Shown here one piece after another: positions 26,319-36,144 of a stretch of DNA of 64,000 bases. The notes below the pieces were generated by a model that saw only the letters and a program-made list of their open reading frames with translations, did not search any database and was not told the origin of the DNA. Origin of the DNA: Arctopsyche grandis (Eukaryota > Arthropoda > Insecta > Trichoptera > Hydropsychidae). Within the stretch, counting starts at the first letter, position 1. Each line of letters begins with the position of its first letter. The position numbers were made by a program, and so were the translations under genes. The DNA is taken from NCBI RefSeq assembly GCF_051622035.1, contig NC_135360.1:8298001-8362000 (forward strand). Reading direction: 5' to 3'.

Positions 26319-26473
26319 TGTGGCGGCTATACGACGTGGTCGATTTTCGGTCACCATCCTGCGAGTTAAGACCAACTCGGCCAAGTTAGCAGTTGCTACT
26401 TTACTTTCTTCCCGCCCATCAGTTTAAACAGTCGTGCCTTAACATATCCGTCGTTTCACCCCAATACGCCCCA
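26319..26473 (+). repeat. Short LTR-like repeat, copy 1
   Basis: 155 bp beginning TGTGGCGGCT and ending GCCCCA, related throughout to 28117-28276 (shared GGTCGA, CCTGCGAGT, GTGC(A/C)TTAACAT). TG...CA ends suggest a solo LTR of a small retroelement. No exact flanking duplication seen. Confidence 0.45.
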
Positions 26474-27743
26474 TAATCCATTTATATTTCTATTTTTTAA
26501 CTGTCGATATATTACATATTCACCCTAATGGTTTCCATGGGTTTCCAGAAATCCGTTGTTAAAAATCAAATATTTGCGGAAACCCGTCAGAAATCTAAAA
26601 GTGCATATAATTTTTGTCAAAAATTATACAAATCTTGTAAATTGTTTTCGACGGCTATAACTTCGAAAAGGTCGCTGTACAGACTCCAGGGATGTTCAAC
26701 TCGAGAGCACCCCCGAAGTCGGTTTTGTGAGATAGCTAGTGGTAAGCTTGGGCGGGACTGGTTTCCTCAAGGTGCCTTCCTTCGTCGTCGGTGGTCTGGT
26801 CTCTGCTGATGTCGGCTCGGCTCGATGTATATCTCGCTCTCTCTCGTACAGGGTGCGTAAGTGAGTGTGATACAGGACAAAGGCGGGAAATTGTATAATA
26901 ATGAAAACAGGTTGTAATCCTGTTTGTATGGTGACTGTATTTTATATATATATATATACAGAGATCAAGCAGGGGGGGACAGGGGGGGGGGAGTAAACAA
27001 AGTAACCACGCGTGCCTTTTGAGGTTAGCCACGCGTAGCTCAGTTGTCTGCCTTCTGGACGAAGACAGACCAAGCTTCCTCTGGTGCACACCGGACGGAT
27101 ACTGGAGCTGGTCTCCAAGTATCGTCACAACCCTCACCAGCCTTTAGCTGGTGATTTCGGTGGAGAGGTGGGCCCCGTAAACACCGGGGTGTTTACGCGC
27201 CAAACCGCTATCGACAACTGTCGGTTTGTGTGCCAACCACTGTCTCAGGGTGGCCAGCACAAAAATATATCGGCCAAATCGTGGGTCGTAAGGCCACGAA
27301 AGCCGATCATCAGACATAGTCTGAACAGTCGCAGTCGATTACATAGCAGGTAAAAAGACAATACCTTTTTTCGAAATATATATAAATATAATATATTTAT
27401 ATATAACTTGAAAAAAATTGGAAACCCGTTGTTCCAAAATTGAGGTGACAACACTGTAATATATTTTAACACTACGTCTTCCTCATCGTCCCTTTAGTTG
27501 GCAGCAGTGCCAATGGTTAGGCTGGCAGCTCCGACCCCCCACTCCCCGGACGTAGCTTCCGGGTGGGTGCGAGCAGGGCTGACAAGAGGGGGATACAGAG
27601 TATGCAAATAACCTGGACCCGGAATCCAGAAGAGCCCAGTCGATTGATAGCATTTTAATTAATTTATTTATACATATAAAGTTCACTTCTTATCGAGTGC
27701 ATAAGTTTGTGCACCCAGGCTACTAGTTAATATATATGTAATA
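26474..27743. other. Repeat-rich noncoding stretch
   Basis: No gene recognised. Contains a G-run tract near 26970-26990, a GTGTTTACG/CGCCAAACC palindromic patch near 27170-27230 and a GC-rich block at 27480-27610. These look like transposon debris, but I cannot assign them to a family. Confidence 0.4.
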
Positions 27744-28109
27744 CTAGTGTTGTGCCCGTTGAAATTTCAACGGGTGGTTTCGGAAACAAATTGATACATG
27801 ATTTAAAATAAAGTTACAATACGTATAGTAATAATTAATGGGAATCGGAACTAAAACAGAAATTGGGAATCGGAACTGAAACAGGAATCCAGATCCGGAA
27901 CTGAAACAGTAATCGCGATTCGGAACTGAAATAGTAATCGAGGCTACTGTACCGAAGGGGCGCCCCACCGGGCCCCCCGCCACCCCCGACAGTTCCTCTC
28001 CAATCAATTCGTACAGCTGGCCGTGAAACGACGAGGTTACAGAATCGAGTAGAACCCCTACCACAGGTACGACACGTTCCAGGTCAGTCCATGGTTTTAT
28101 ATAGTCTGA
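27744..28109 (-). mobile_element. Small non-autonomous Helitron, minus strand
   Basis: On the minus strand the 3' end is a perfect hairpin (CCCGTTGAAATTTCAACGGG) followed closely by CTAGT, the Helitron signature. The 80 bp before it match the 3' end at 33190-33272. The likely 5' end is TCAGACTATATAAAACC (about 28109). The interior has about five imperfect copies of GGAACTGAAACAG. No Rep/helicase is encoded. The 5' flank is T rather than the expected A, so that end is less certain. Confidence 0.65.
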
Positions 28110-28116
28110 AATAAGG

Positions 28117-28276
28117 TGTGGCGGCTCGCTTATACGACATGGTCGAGTTTGGTTGCCTTCCTGCGAGTGGGGACCAACCCGGCTGGGTTCGGAGAGCCGC
28201 TACTCACTCTGTCTTCAGCTGTCATATAATAAACACGTGCATTAACATGCCAGTCGTCTCATTCGTTCATCCTCCA
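28117..28276 (+). repeat. Short LTR-like repeat, copy 2
   Basis: 160 bp beginning TGTGGCGGCT and ending CCTCCA, with an ATAATAAACACG poly(A)-like patch. It is related to 26319-26473 and directly abuts the 5' end of the Helitron copy. Confidence 0.45.
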
Positions 28277-29010
28277 TAAAGGAAATTTTCAATCCCAGGA
28301 TCCTAATCCCAGCACCTTTAATGTATAAAAAGTATGAAACAAAATAGGAAATAACAGTTCAAACACAGTTTTATTTTCAAAAATATGTATTAAAAAATGA
28401 CTATGAAGGCCGCTTGTTGATTTACCACCCATTTTTAAAACAATTTAACGTATTTGGTTTTTGGCAAACTCTTCCAATATTTCACGTAAAAAATAATCCT
28501 ATTCTAGTATTTTTTTCATAAGACTGATTTTTTTCATAAGACTTGTATTCTTGAAAATTTTGGGTTTACTCACTTTGAGCACAGCAATACTAGATTTTGA
28601 GTCAAATACTGCAAAGACAAAAAAAAATGTGCATATTTTGAAACGCTCATATCCCATAGACGAGAGCAAATCAACAAAAATCATTATCATATTCGAATTA
28701 AATAATTCTTTAATCCGGTAACTAAAAAACGTGATTTTTGTTGCTCAGTGTAATGCATATTTACATACAATATAAAATAGATAATCTTAGAAGAATCGAC
28801 AAAGACAAAGGCGTATCACACTATAATCTAACAGCACCGTAATCCTGGTGTTCAAAGTGTATTTTGTTACCCAGATTGGCAAGCCCCACTCAACTCTGTC
28901 ACCCCATGCATGTCAAAAACCCTGAACTCCGAATGTCAATGTCTACATCTAATCATCCATTATCCACTCTCCTCTCTTCGAGAGTTTGAGCTTTTCCTGC
29001 CGAAGTAGTG
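28277..29010. promoter_or_regulatory. Upstream region of the zinc-finger gene
   Basis: AT-rich, no repeat or gene recognised. The last 150 bp presumably hold the promoter of the zinc-finger gene; no clear motif. Confidence 0.3.
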
Positions 29011-30652
29011 ATGGAGTGCAGACTTTGTCTCTTCTCTGCTCCACCAGAGGCTTTCGTCTCCATCTGTGACGACCCTCATCGACAGCGTTTGGTGCAACGC
29101 ATTTGGGCATGCTGTCGGCTACGTGTTGGTTACACTTAACCCATTGCTATCGCAAACTCGTTAGCCCATTATAATAATATACTCATTACCTTTGTCATTT
29201 GCAGGTTAGGAAAGAAGATCAGCTGCCAGATATGATATGCCATTCGTGTGTCAACAATCTGGAATTGCTCTACAACTTCCGAAATACTTGTGTTCGAAGT
29301 GACGAAACGTCTAGGATGAGATCAGACGAGTTTTTGAAAATTAAGCCAGAGCAAGTTTTGTTAGAAGATTTAATATGGAAAGATGAGTCGGAGGCTAATT
29401 TGCCACTAAACATTTCTAGTTCACCAGACCTTGGCGAGGTAAGTAAATGGGTCTCCAAGCGAAATATGCATTTAATCGAAAATATAAATTCACATGTGAA
29501 ATGATATCTACTCGCACTCTAAATTTGTATAGCGTTTGGCTTATTTTATAGATACACGGAGGAACAATTACCTTAGACGATAACATAGCAGAAATGATAG
29601 ATACCATTGACATTCTAGTGGAAGAATTACCATTACAAAAAGCTTCAGATATAATATGCTCTACACATTCTGAATTGGAACATAAATATAATTTTCAAGA
29701 CAGATCATTTGTTCGTAAAAACGATCTTGTGACACAGAAAGAGGCATTTGATGTAAAACAAAGCCTCAACACACACATGGGTGCTCTTACCGGGGTAAAC
29801 CCATACAAATGTGACATTTGTTCAAAATCATTTGCTAGAAAATGGTACCTCGGTAAACATATGAGTATTCATAATGGGATAGCGGCACACAAATGTAACG
29901 TTTGTTTAAAATCATTTGTTCAAAAATCTAATCTTATGAAACATATGAGATGCCACTCTGGAGAAAAATTGTTCAAATGTGAAATTTGTTTAAAAACATT
30001 CGCTCAAAGATCTTACCTTATGAAACATATGGGGCGCCACTCTGGAGTAAAACCGTTCAAATGTGATATTTGTTTAAAATCATGTACGACAAAGTATGAG
30101 ATAGGTATACATATGAGTACTCATAGTATGGTAAAGGCACACAAATGTGAAGTTTGCCTAAAACTATTTGCCCAAAGATCTAACCTTATGAAACATATGA
30201 GACACCACTCTGGAGAAAAACCGTTCAAATGTGATATTTGTTTGAAATCATTCACGACAAAATATGAAGCCGTTTTACATACGAATAGTCATAGTGAGGT
30301 AAAGCCTCACAAATGTGAAATTTGTTTAAGACTATTTTCTCACAAATCTAGCCTTTCTGTACACATGAAATGTCATACTGGGATAAAGGCACACAAATGT
30401 AATGTTTGTTTAAAATCATTTGTCCAAAAATCTAACCTTAAGAAACATGTGAGCCGCCACTGCGGAGAAAAACCATTCAAATGTGATATTTGTTTAAAAT
30501 CATTCACAACAAAATATGAAATCGGTATACATATGAGTACTCATATTGTGGTAAAGACATACAAATGTGAAATTTGTGCAAGATCATTTTCTCACAAATC
30601 TGACTTTGTTGTACACATGAAATATCACACGGATAAATCTACAAAAGTGTAA
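29011..30652 (+). CDS. ZAD-C2H2 zinc-finger protein, 3 exons
   Basis: Insect-type transcription factor. Exons 29011-29124, 29205-29438 and 29552-30652 join in frame to about 482 residues. The N-terminal zinc-finger-associated domain (ZAD), a dimerisation module, has its four cysteines in two pairs (MECRLC; MICHSCVNN). An acidic linker follows, then ten C2H2 fingers with TGEKP-like linkers (from PYKCDICSKSFARKWYL to TYKCEICARSFSHKSDF). Fingers 2-10 form three repeats of a three-finger unit (about 252 bp each). The frame then ends prematurely: the DNA after the stop continues to encode finger-like sequence (see next entry). Targets unknown. ZAD zinc-finger genes evolve fast in insects, so no orthologue is proposed. 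Confidence 0.92.
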
Positions 30653-31095
30653 TATTTGTTTAAAATCATTTGTTCACAAATCTAACTTTAGGAAACATAT
30701 GGGCAGCCACTGTGGAGAAAAACCCCTCAAATGTGATATTTGTTTACAATCATTCAAGTCAAAACATGAAATTGGTGTACACATGAGTACTCATAGTGTG
30801 GTTAAGCGGCACAAATTTGAAATTTGTTCAAGATAATTTTCTCACAAATCAAACTTTCTTTCAAGTCATAATGGGATAAAGGCACACAAATGTAACGTTT
30901 GATTAAAATCATTTGTCCAAATATCTAACCTTATGAGACATATGAGACACCACTCTGGAGAAAAACCGTTCAAATGTGATATTTGTTTTGTAACATTTGT
31001 AGAAAAATCTCCACTTATGAGACATATGAGAAGCAAGTTTAAACATTCCAAATATTCGTCCGATCCTGCAGTTCGAATATCGACTAATGAATGAC
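30653..31095 (+). pseudogene. Decayed 3' continuation of the zinc-finger array
   Basis: Directly after the stop at 30650-30652 the DNA encodes more C2H2 fingers in a shifted frame (CLKSFVHKSNFRKHMGSH, CDICLQSFKSKHEIGVHM) and, farther on, LKSFVQISNLMRHM and CDICFVTFVEKSPLMRHM. The first break is an apparent 2-bp gain near 30640 (ACAAAAGTGTAAT where other units read ACAAATGTAAT). Later in-frame stops (near 30834 and 30901), a lost Cys (HKFEIC) and a shortened finger near 30860 show relaxed constraint. About five fingers beyond the current C-terminus appear to have been lost from the protein. Confidence 0.85.
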
Positions 31096-31364
31096 AAATT
31101 ATTCGGATATTCAGATATTTGAAATGACGAAAAATGAATTTAATGCAATCGTTTATTTTCAGTATAGCATTAAAAGTATCAAATTGTAATTTTGTTCTTA
31201 TTTTTGTTTTAATAAAACCTGCTATCGAAAATATCCATTCTGTTGCTGTTGACACCGTTTGAGTTCACCATTAACAGCGTTTTATATATGTGTGTAGTTT
31301 GTCTTGAGGTAATCTATACAAACCCTATTCCATATTGCGCAAAGGAGAAGCTACATATCTCACG

Positions 31365-31690
31365 CAGAGAGATGTAATAAGAATAGAGGGGCCCTTAGGA
31401 ATAAATAATTGTTGTCAATTTTACGCGGTACGTCTCTATAAATACGCTACATCGCACGGAATACAATCGGATCAATTTACTTATAAAAATGTATCCCATG
31501 TTGTTTATTGTGTGTTTTTGAATGCATTGTGCAATTTTTACCGATGCTTGCCCATCTTGCGAGTAATATAAACAAACAGAGAAGTTTTTATCGGACATAC
31601 GTCGAGCACCAAGCATCAAATACGACTGATGCTGAAATTATTTAGGATTGTCTGTGGACAATCGTCACTTGACAACAATATGACGCCTAA
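31365..31690 (+). repeat. MITE-like dispersed repeat, second copy
   Basis: Reverse-complement relative of 1155-1505, almost identical by eye. It ends at about 31690, where another repeat family (GGTCTGACCGCAC) starts immediately. Confidence 0.7.
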
Positions 31691-31691
31691 A

Positions 31692-31890
31692 GGTCTGACC
31701 GCACTATGCGTCAACCGAACGATACGACCCGACACAACAGTACGCGACCAAATATTGTTTGTATGAAATTGTATGAGACATAACGCACTACGCGACAGCC
31801 GCATGACGTAGAACGACACCGTGCGACAAAGTTGACTTTCCGACCAACTTTGACGCAGTGCGGAGTGCCTTGCGACAATCATTAAGTTCA
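31692..31890 (+). repeat. MITE arm, GGTCTGACCGCACTATGCG family
   Basis: About 200 bp that match the reverse complement of 33365-33571 nearly throughout (shared CGCGACCAAATATTGTTTGT, GTATGAAATTGTATGAGAC, CGCATGACGTAGAACG). A related end lies at 32166-32250 and a diverged one near 47224 and 47880-47960. Confidence 0.7.
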
Positions 31891-32165
31891 AAAGTAAATT
31901 AACACGTTCAACCCGGCGTGTACCACCGGTGGCCACGCGGATAGTGCTATAGCAGACTATAATTTTACGGTTCCACTTCATTGAGAACCCCAACACTAAA
32001 ATTCCTATAAAATTCTAAAGATTTAGGGACAACTCATTATATAAAGTGATTTAATGCCGTCACGCGTAATTGGGTGCCGATACGCGTGACAGTGCCGCCA
32101 CATGGGCAAATGTATGAAATCATGCGCCGGGCTGAATGTGTTAAGCTTCCTTAATAGAAGTGGCT

Positions 32166-32311
32166 TTAAGGTCCGACCGCACTATACGACAACCGAACGA
32201 TCCTACACTTCACAAAAGTGTGCGACAATATTAGGTAAACCGCACTTGAACGACAGATTATGTCAATCATTCGTTCGATACCTCGGAGCAAAATGGACAA
32301 AACGGACGCTA
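32166..32311 (+). repeat. Further copy of the GGTC(T/C)GACCGCAC MITE end
   Basis: Begins AAGGTCCGACCGCACTATAC and continues with CGACAACCGAACGATCC, as in the 31692 and 33571 ends. The Helitron at 32312 has inserted at its right side. Confidence 0.6.
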
Positions 32312-33272
32312 TCATATATATAAAGACGGTAATCTGTGTGTGTGTGGGTGTGTGTGTGTGTCCTAACTCTCGCCGAACATGATGAATCAACCAGTATGGG
32401 GAACAAATTTTTTTTTTTCACATTTTTCATTTTTTCAGTTTTTTCATTTTTTTCATTTTTTCAGTTTTTTCATTTTTTTCAGTTTTTCAGTTTTTTTCAT
32501 TTTTTTCATTTTTTCAGTTTTTTCATTTTTTCAGTTTTTTCAGTTTTTCAGTTTCCCAGTTTTTTCAGGCCCCGGGGTGCAGAAGGCATCGGGGGCGCTG
32601 GGGGCGAAGCCCCCGGGGTGCCGAAGGCATTGGGGGCGCTGGGGGCGCCGGAGGCGTCGGCGGCGCTGGGGGCGAAGCCCCCGGGGTGCCGGAGGCATCG
32701 GGGGCGCTGGGGGCGAAGCCTCCGGGGTGCCGAAGGCATTGGGGGCGCCGGAGGCGTCGGCGGCGCTGAGGGCGAAGCTCCCGGGGTGCCGGAGGCATCG
32801 GGGGCGCTGGGGGCGAAGCCCCCGGGGTGCCGAAAGCATTGGGGGCGTCGGCGGCGCTGGGGGCGAAGCCCCCGGGGTGCCGGAGGCATCGGGGGCGCTG
32901 GGGGCGAAGCCCCCGGGGTGCCGAAAGCATTGGGGGCGCCGGAGGCGTCGGCGGCGCTGGGGGCGAAGCCCCCGGGGTGCCGAAGGCATCGGGGGCGCTG
33001 GGTGCGCTGCGGGCGCCGGAGGCGTCGGCGGCGCTGGGGCCGAAGGCCCCGGAGCGACGGAAGCGCCGGGGGCGAAGGCCCCGGGGTGCCGGAGGCGTCG
33101 GCGATACACAAAATGTAATTCGTAATGCGTAATCACTTCGTAATTTGTCATTCGTAATTCGTGCATCAATTTCTTTCCGAAACCAGTCGATTCAATATCT
33201 TTAACTTTATTTTTATTCGAGTTTCAATTCCTTTTCGAAACCACCCGTTGAAATCAACGGGTCTAACACTAG
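32312..33272 (+). mobile_element. Non-autonomous Helitron carrying a GC-rich minisatellite
   Basis: The 5' end TCATATATATAAAGACGG follows an A, and the 3' end is a perfect hairpin (CCCGTTGA-AA-TCAACGGG, 33245-33260) followed 8 bp later by CTAG and a flanking T. This is the canonical A|TC...CTAG|T Helitron layout. The interior has a (TG)n patch, a T-rich block of TTTTTTCA units (32400-32570) and a GC-rich tandem repeat (32575-33105). No Rep/helicase is present, so it would depend on another copy. Its last 80 bp are shared with the 27744-28109 element. Confidence 0.8.
32575..33105. repeat. GC-rich minisatellite inside the Helitron
   Basis: About 530 bp of tandem units of roughly 42-60 bp built on GGGGCGAAGCCCCCGGGGTG and GCCGGAGGC. 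Because unit lengths are mostly multiples of three, several frames on both strands stay open (up to about 250 residues of Gly/Ala/Pro repeats); these are not credible genes. Each unit contains a GC-rich palindrome (GGGGGCGAAGCCCCC). Confidence 0.9.
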
Positions 33273-33364
33273 TTATAGTATAATTGATATGCGAGGAAGA
33301 AGAACAATCGAGAAAACCCAAAAGATTATGGCTACATGCTATTTCAAAGTCACGATATGAAGGA

Positions 33365-33571
33365 GAATAATTGTCGCAAGGCAATCCCCCACTCAACGAC
33401 ACTTGCGTCAAAGTTGATCGAAAAGTCAACTTTGACGCAAGGTTACGTTCTACGTCATGCGACTGTCGTGCAGTGCGTTACGTCTCATACAATTTCATAC
33501 AAACAATATTTGGTCGCGTACCGTTGTGAAGTGAAGGATCGTTCGGTTGTCGTATAGTGCGGTCAGACCCT
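33365..33571 (-). repeat. MITE arm, reverse partner of 31692-31890
   Basis: Reverse complement of the GGTCTGACCGCAC family, ending ATAGTGCGGTCAGACC at 33571. Together with 31692-31890 it brackets a 1.9-kb interval that contains the Helitron. Confidence 0.7.
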
Positions 33572-33599
33572 TAACATAACATTTCTCTGATCACAAACG

Positions 33600-34300
33600 A
33601 ACGCATTTACATATATTCCATTGTGGATGCGAGCGAAACGGAAGCGGAAACGTCAATTCGGCACAAGTCGCGGATTGTTTACAACGATAGAAGTAGAATG
33701 CATAGAATGGTCATTGTTAAGAAAAGTATCGTCTAAAAGCGAGCCATCGAAGAGAGAGGCGGAAAGTCAAGAGAGATATGGGGACTGATCTAGTTGTGAA
33801 GGTATTCTTCACCACCAGTCTACCATGGGTTTATAGACGAGTTCGTCTGTGTTCAAGTTTGTAAATACTGCTGTCTGTTTGGATAAAGTATTTATTTTGT
33901 TGTGTTGTATTTAAGTGTTGCTGGCTCGGCATTCGGCTATGTTCAGACGGTTTCTGGATGTCGACTGGTTGTTGGTGTAGCATGTCCTACTGCTGGCTGT
34001 TCACTCGTGGTGGCTGTTGGAGCTTGACTAAAGTTTATGATGATTGTGACTGCGTTTTATCGATAGTTTTCTCGGGTAGTGACACTCCCTTGACCTATCT
34101 ATCTATCGTGTTATATCAGATCGATCTCTCGTTGATGTTGTAATGCGGGCTGGCGGCTGCTCGCTCGTTGAACGTTTGTCAGGCTAGAACACTAAGCAAA
34201 ATTAGTGCATCATCTGTGGGATACTGTCGGGGTTAGTGTGTTAGTGGGTGGTTAGCTGGTTTGGGACCGTTCGGTGGTTATTTGTTTAATTTAACTGAAT
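33600..34300 (-). repeat. LTR-like retroelement debris
   Basis: 33915-33980 (GTTGCTGGCTCGGCATTCGG, then TATGTTCAGACGG) is the reverse complement of part of the 24100-24700 LTR-like repeat. The rest of the stretch has a similar TG-rich composition but no clear ends or coding sequence. Confidence 0.4.
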
Positions 34301-34307
34301 GCTAATT

Positions 34308-34787
34308 TTAGCCTATACCCGTCTTCAAAATGTCGATGGGCCTTTGATTAAACGTGAGTTTGGTCTCACTGAGGGAGTTGATCAGGGGGTTGTCTATCTT
34401 GCCGAGAGACTTGAAGTAGTTCACGGCAAGTTTGTGTACGTGTTTGTCAAGGTAGTCAGTGCTTAGGTCGTTGTGAATAATAGTGTTTCTTGTGTACCAG
34501 TCATAGTTTCCCGCGGCACGCAAGAATTTGTTTTGGACAGTCTGTAATTTGAGTATTGATCTGTTGGAGATGGCTGTGTGAGCCCAGACGGGGCTCGCAT
34601 ATGTGATTTGTGGGCGGATGATGGATTTGTACAGCAAACACTTGTTTTTAAGCGAGAGTTTGCTGTTGTGTTTACATAGTGGAAGACTAAAGTTTATCCT
34701 GCCCAGACTCCCTTTTATAGTGCTTTTGGCCGGCTGCGATATCCGGCCAGACGTTGGACACCTGCATTTGCACGTGTGACTCGCCAA
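34308..34787 (-). pseudogene. Jockey-like LINE reverse-transcriptase C-terminal fragment
   Basis: Minus-strand frame of 159 residues typical of the region after the RT fingers in Jockey-clade LINEs: LSLKNKCLLYKSIIRPQITY, ASPVWAHTAISN, LKLQTVQNKFLRAAGNYDW, and a final KTGIG-like tail. The upstream endonuclease and RT core are absent, so this is a 5'-truncated insertion. Confidence 0.85.
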
Positions 34788-35890
34788 CAGATGTTCACAT
34801 ACGATCCGCGTGTTTGTACGAGTTTAGCGCGAGACGCTGTGTGTGTATGCGTGTAGTACAAGGTTGATATGGTGCGTTTGTTTACGTTTCTCGCAAGGGC
34901 ATCTAGCGGGTGAAGATTTGTCGGTCGAGTTTCGGTAGGTTTACGCTATTTATTTCTTATTATTTTTAATAAGTTAGTTTTGATTGTTGGTGAATTTGGG
35001 ATTCCCCACAGAGACAAGGGAGAGGGAGACGAAGTTTAGCAAACAATGAACAAACTCTGCCGCGCAGAGTTTTTGTAGCAACATTTTTGGAGGCTGAACG
35101 ATAGCTTCAGCAGCTGTAATGTGTGTATATGTATGGGTGACCAGCGGCTGTGTGTGTGTGTCGTCGTCTCGATCAGCTTGCTCTGGAACGGTGCGGGGTG
35201 GGGGAATTGAAACAAAAGAGTAACGGTTATGATCTAGTTTTTATTGATGAATAGATGGCGCGCCGGGGAGTTTCTCGGCGCCTGTGTCTCTTTATGGCGG
35301 AGGCTGTGGATTGAGTAGGCTGTGGCTGGTCAGGAAGGGTAGACCAGCCACGCCAACACCTTCTCGGTCGGTCTCACGAGCGTCTGAGAGCTCGCCGTGT
35401 TCGAGGCTTGGGTCGAACACGTGGTCGAGTATAGTCGGTAGACATAGTCGGTGAGGCACGACTATGGAAGAAGCCATACTCCTCGGAGGGCTTCTATGAT
35501 GACAATGAGCGCTCGCCGTGATCGCTTGGGTGAATCACGGGGCCAGAGTTCGGGGCTTTGTTCGAGGCCGGCTTTTACGAGGGACGCTGCATCCGGGATC
35601 ACCGGGCGCCGGACCCACGGGAGAATCTAGCACGACTGACAGATGATCAGAGTAAAAAGAGAGAAAACAAAAGCCGAAGCCGTAAGAGGACAACCAACGG
35701 CCATGAGGGTTTTTGGCTCGGACAGAGGCTGAGAGCGATTCTATGCATTCTACTTCTATGTTTACAACGTACTTGCAAGAATTTGTTTTTTGTTTCAACG
35801 TACTTTGAAAAGAATGTTGTACTTTGCAAGATTTGCGCGAGATCGCTGTGTTGAGATAGATTTGAATCAGATCGAACAAGTGCAGATGTT
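34788..35890. other. Unassigned repeat-like stretch upstream of GID4
   Basis: TG-rich and later GC-rich sequence without a credible gene. 35260-35560 contains short repeated phrases (CTCGCCGTG followed by TTGGGT) and resembles retroelement LTR sequence, but I cannot place it in a family. Confidence 0.35.
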
Positions 35891-36144
35891 GAGCAAAGCG
35901 TACAGTCGAGGAGACGGGCATTGCGGACGACGCAGCTGTCGGCGTTCTTTGGTTCAGTGTTCAGTCGCAGCGTGCGAGAGGGCGCGGGCGCACCGGCGGC
36001 CCCGGGCCCGCGCCACCGCGCACTTCTCACCTCTCGACACCCGCCGATCGCCGATCGCCGATCGCCGATCGCCAATCGCCAATCGCCGTTCGCCACTCGC
36101 CGCGCGCTCACGCCCCGCGCCCCACCCGCCCCGCGCCCGCAGCC
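35891..36144 (+). promoter_or_regulatory. CpG-rich GID4 promoter/5' UTR with GCCGATC repeats
   Basis: The 250 bp before the GID4 start are very GC-rich and include a tandem run of GCCGATC/GCCAATC heptamers (about 36043-36085). No TATA box seen. Confidence 0.5.

Noticed and set aside
31335-31571. Conserved small protein shared by 1.3 kb and 31.4 kb
   Set aside because: The frame is conserved only because the underlying MITE-like DNA is nearly identical; no start context and different upstream residues.
32336-33169. Several long reading frames (up to about 260 residues) on both strands
   Set aside because: They are Gly/Ala/Pro-rich products of the GC-rich minisatellite with unit lengths near multiples of three, plus Phe/Ser runs from the T-rich tract; no start context or homology.
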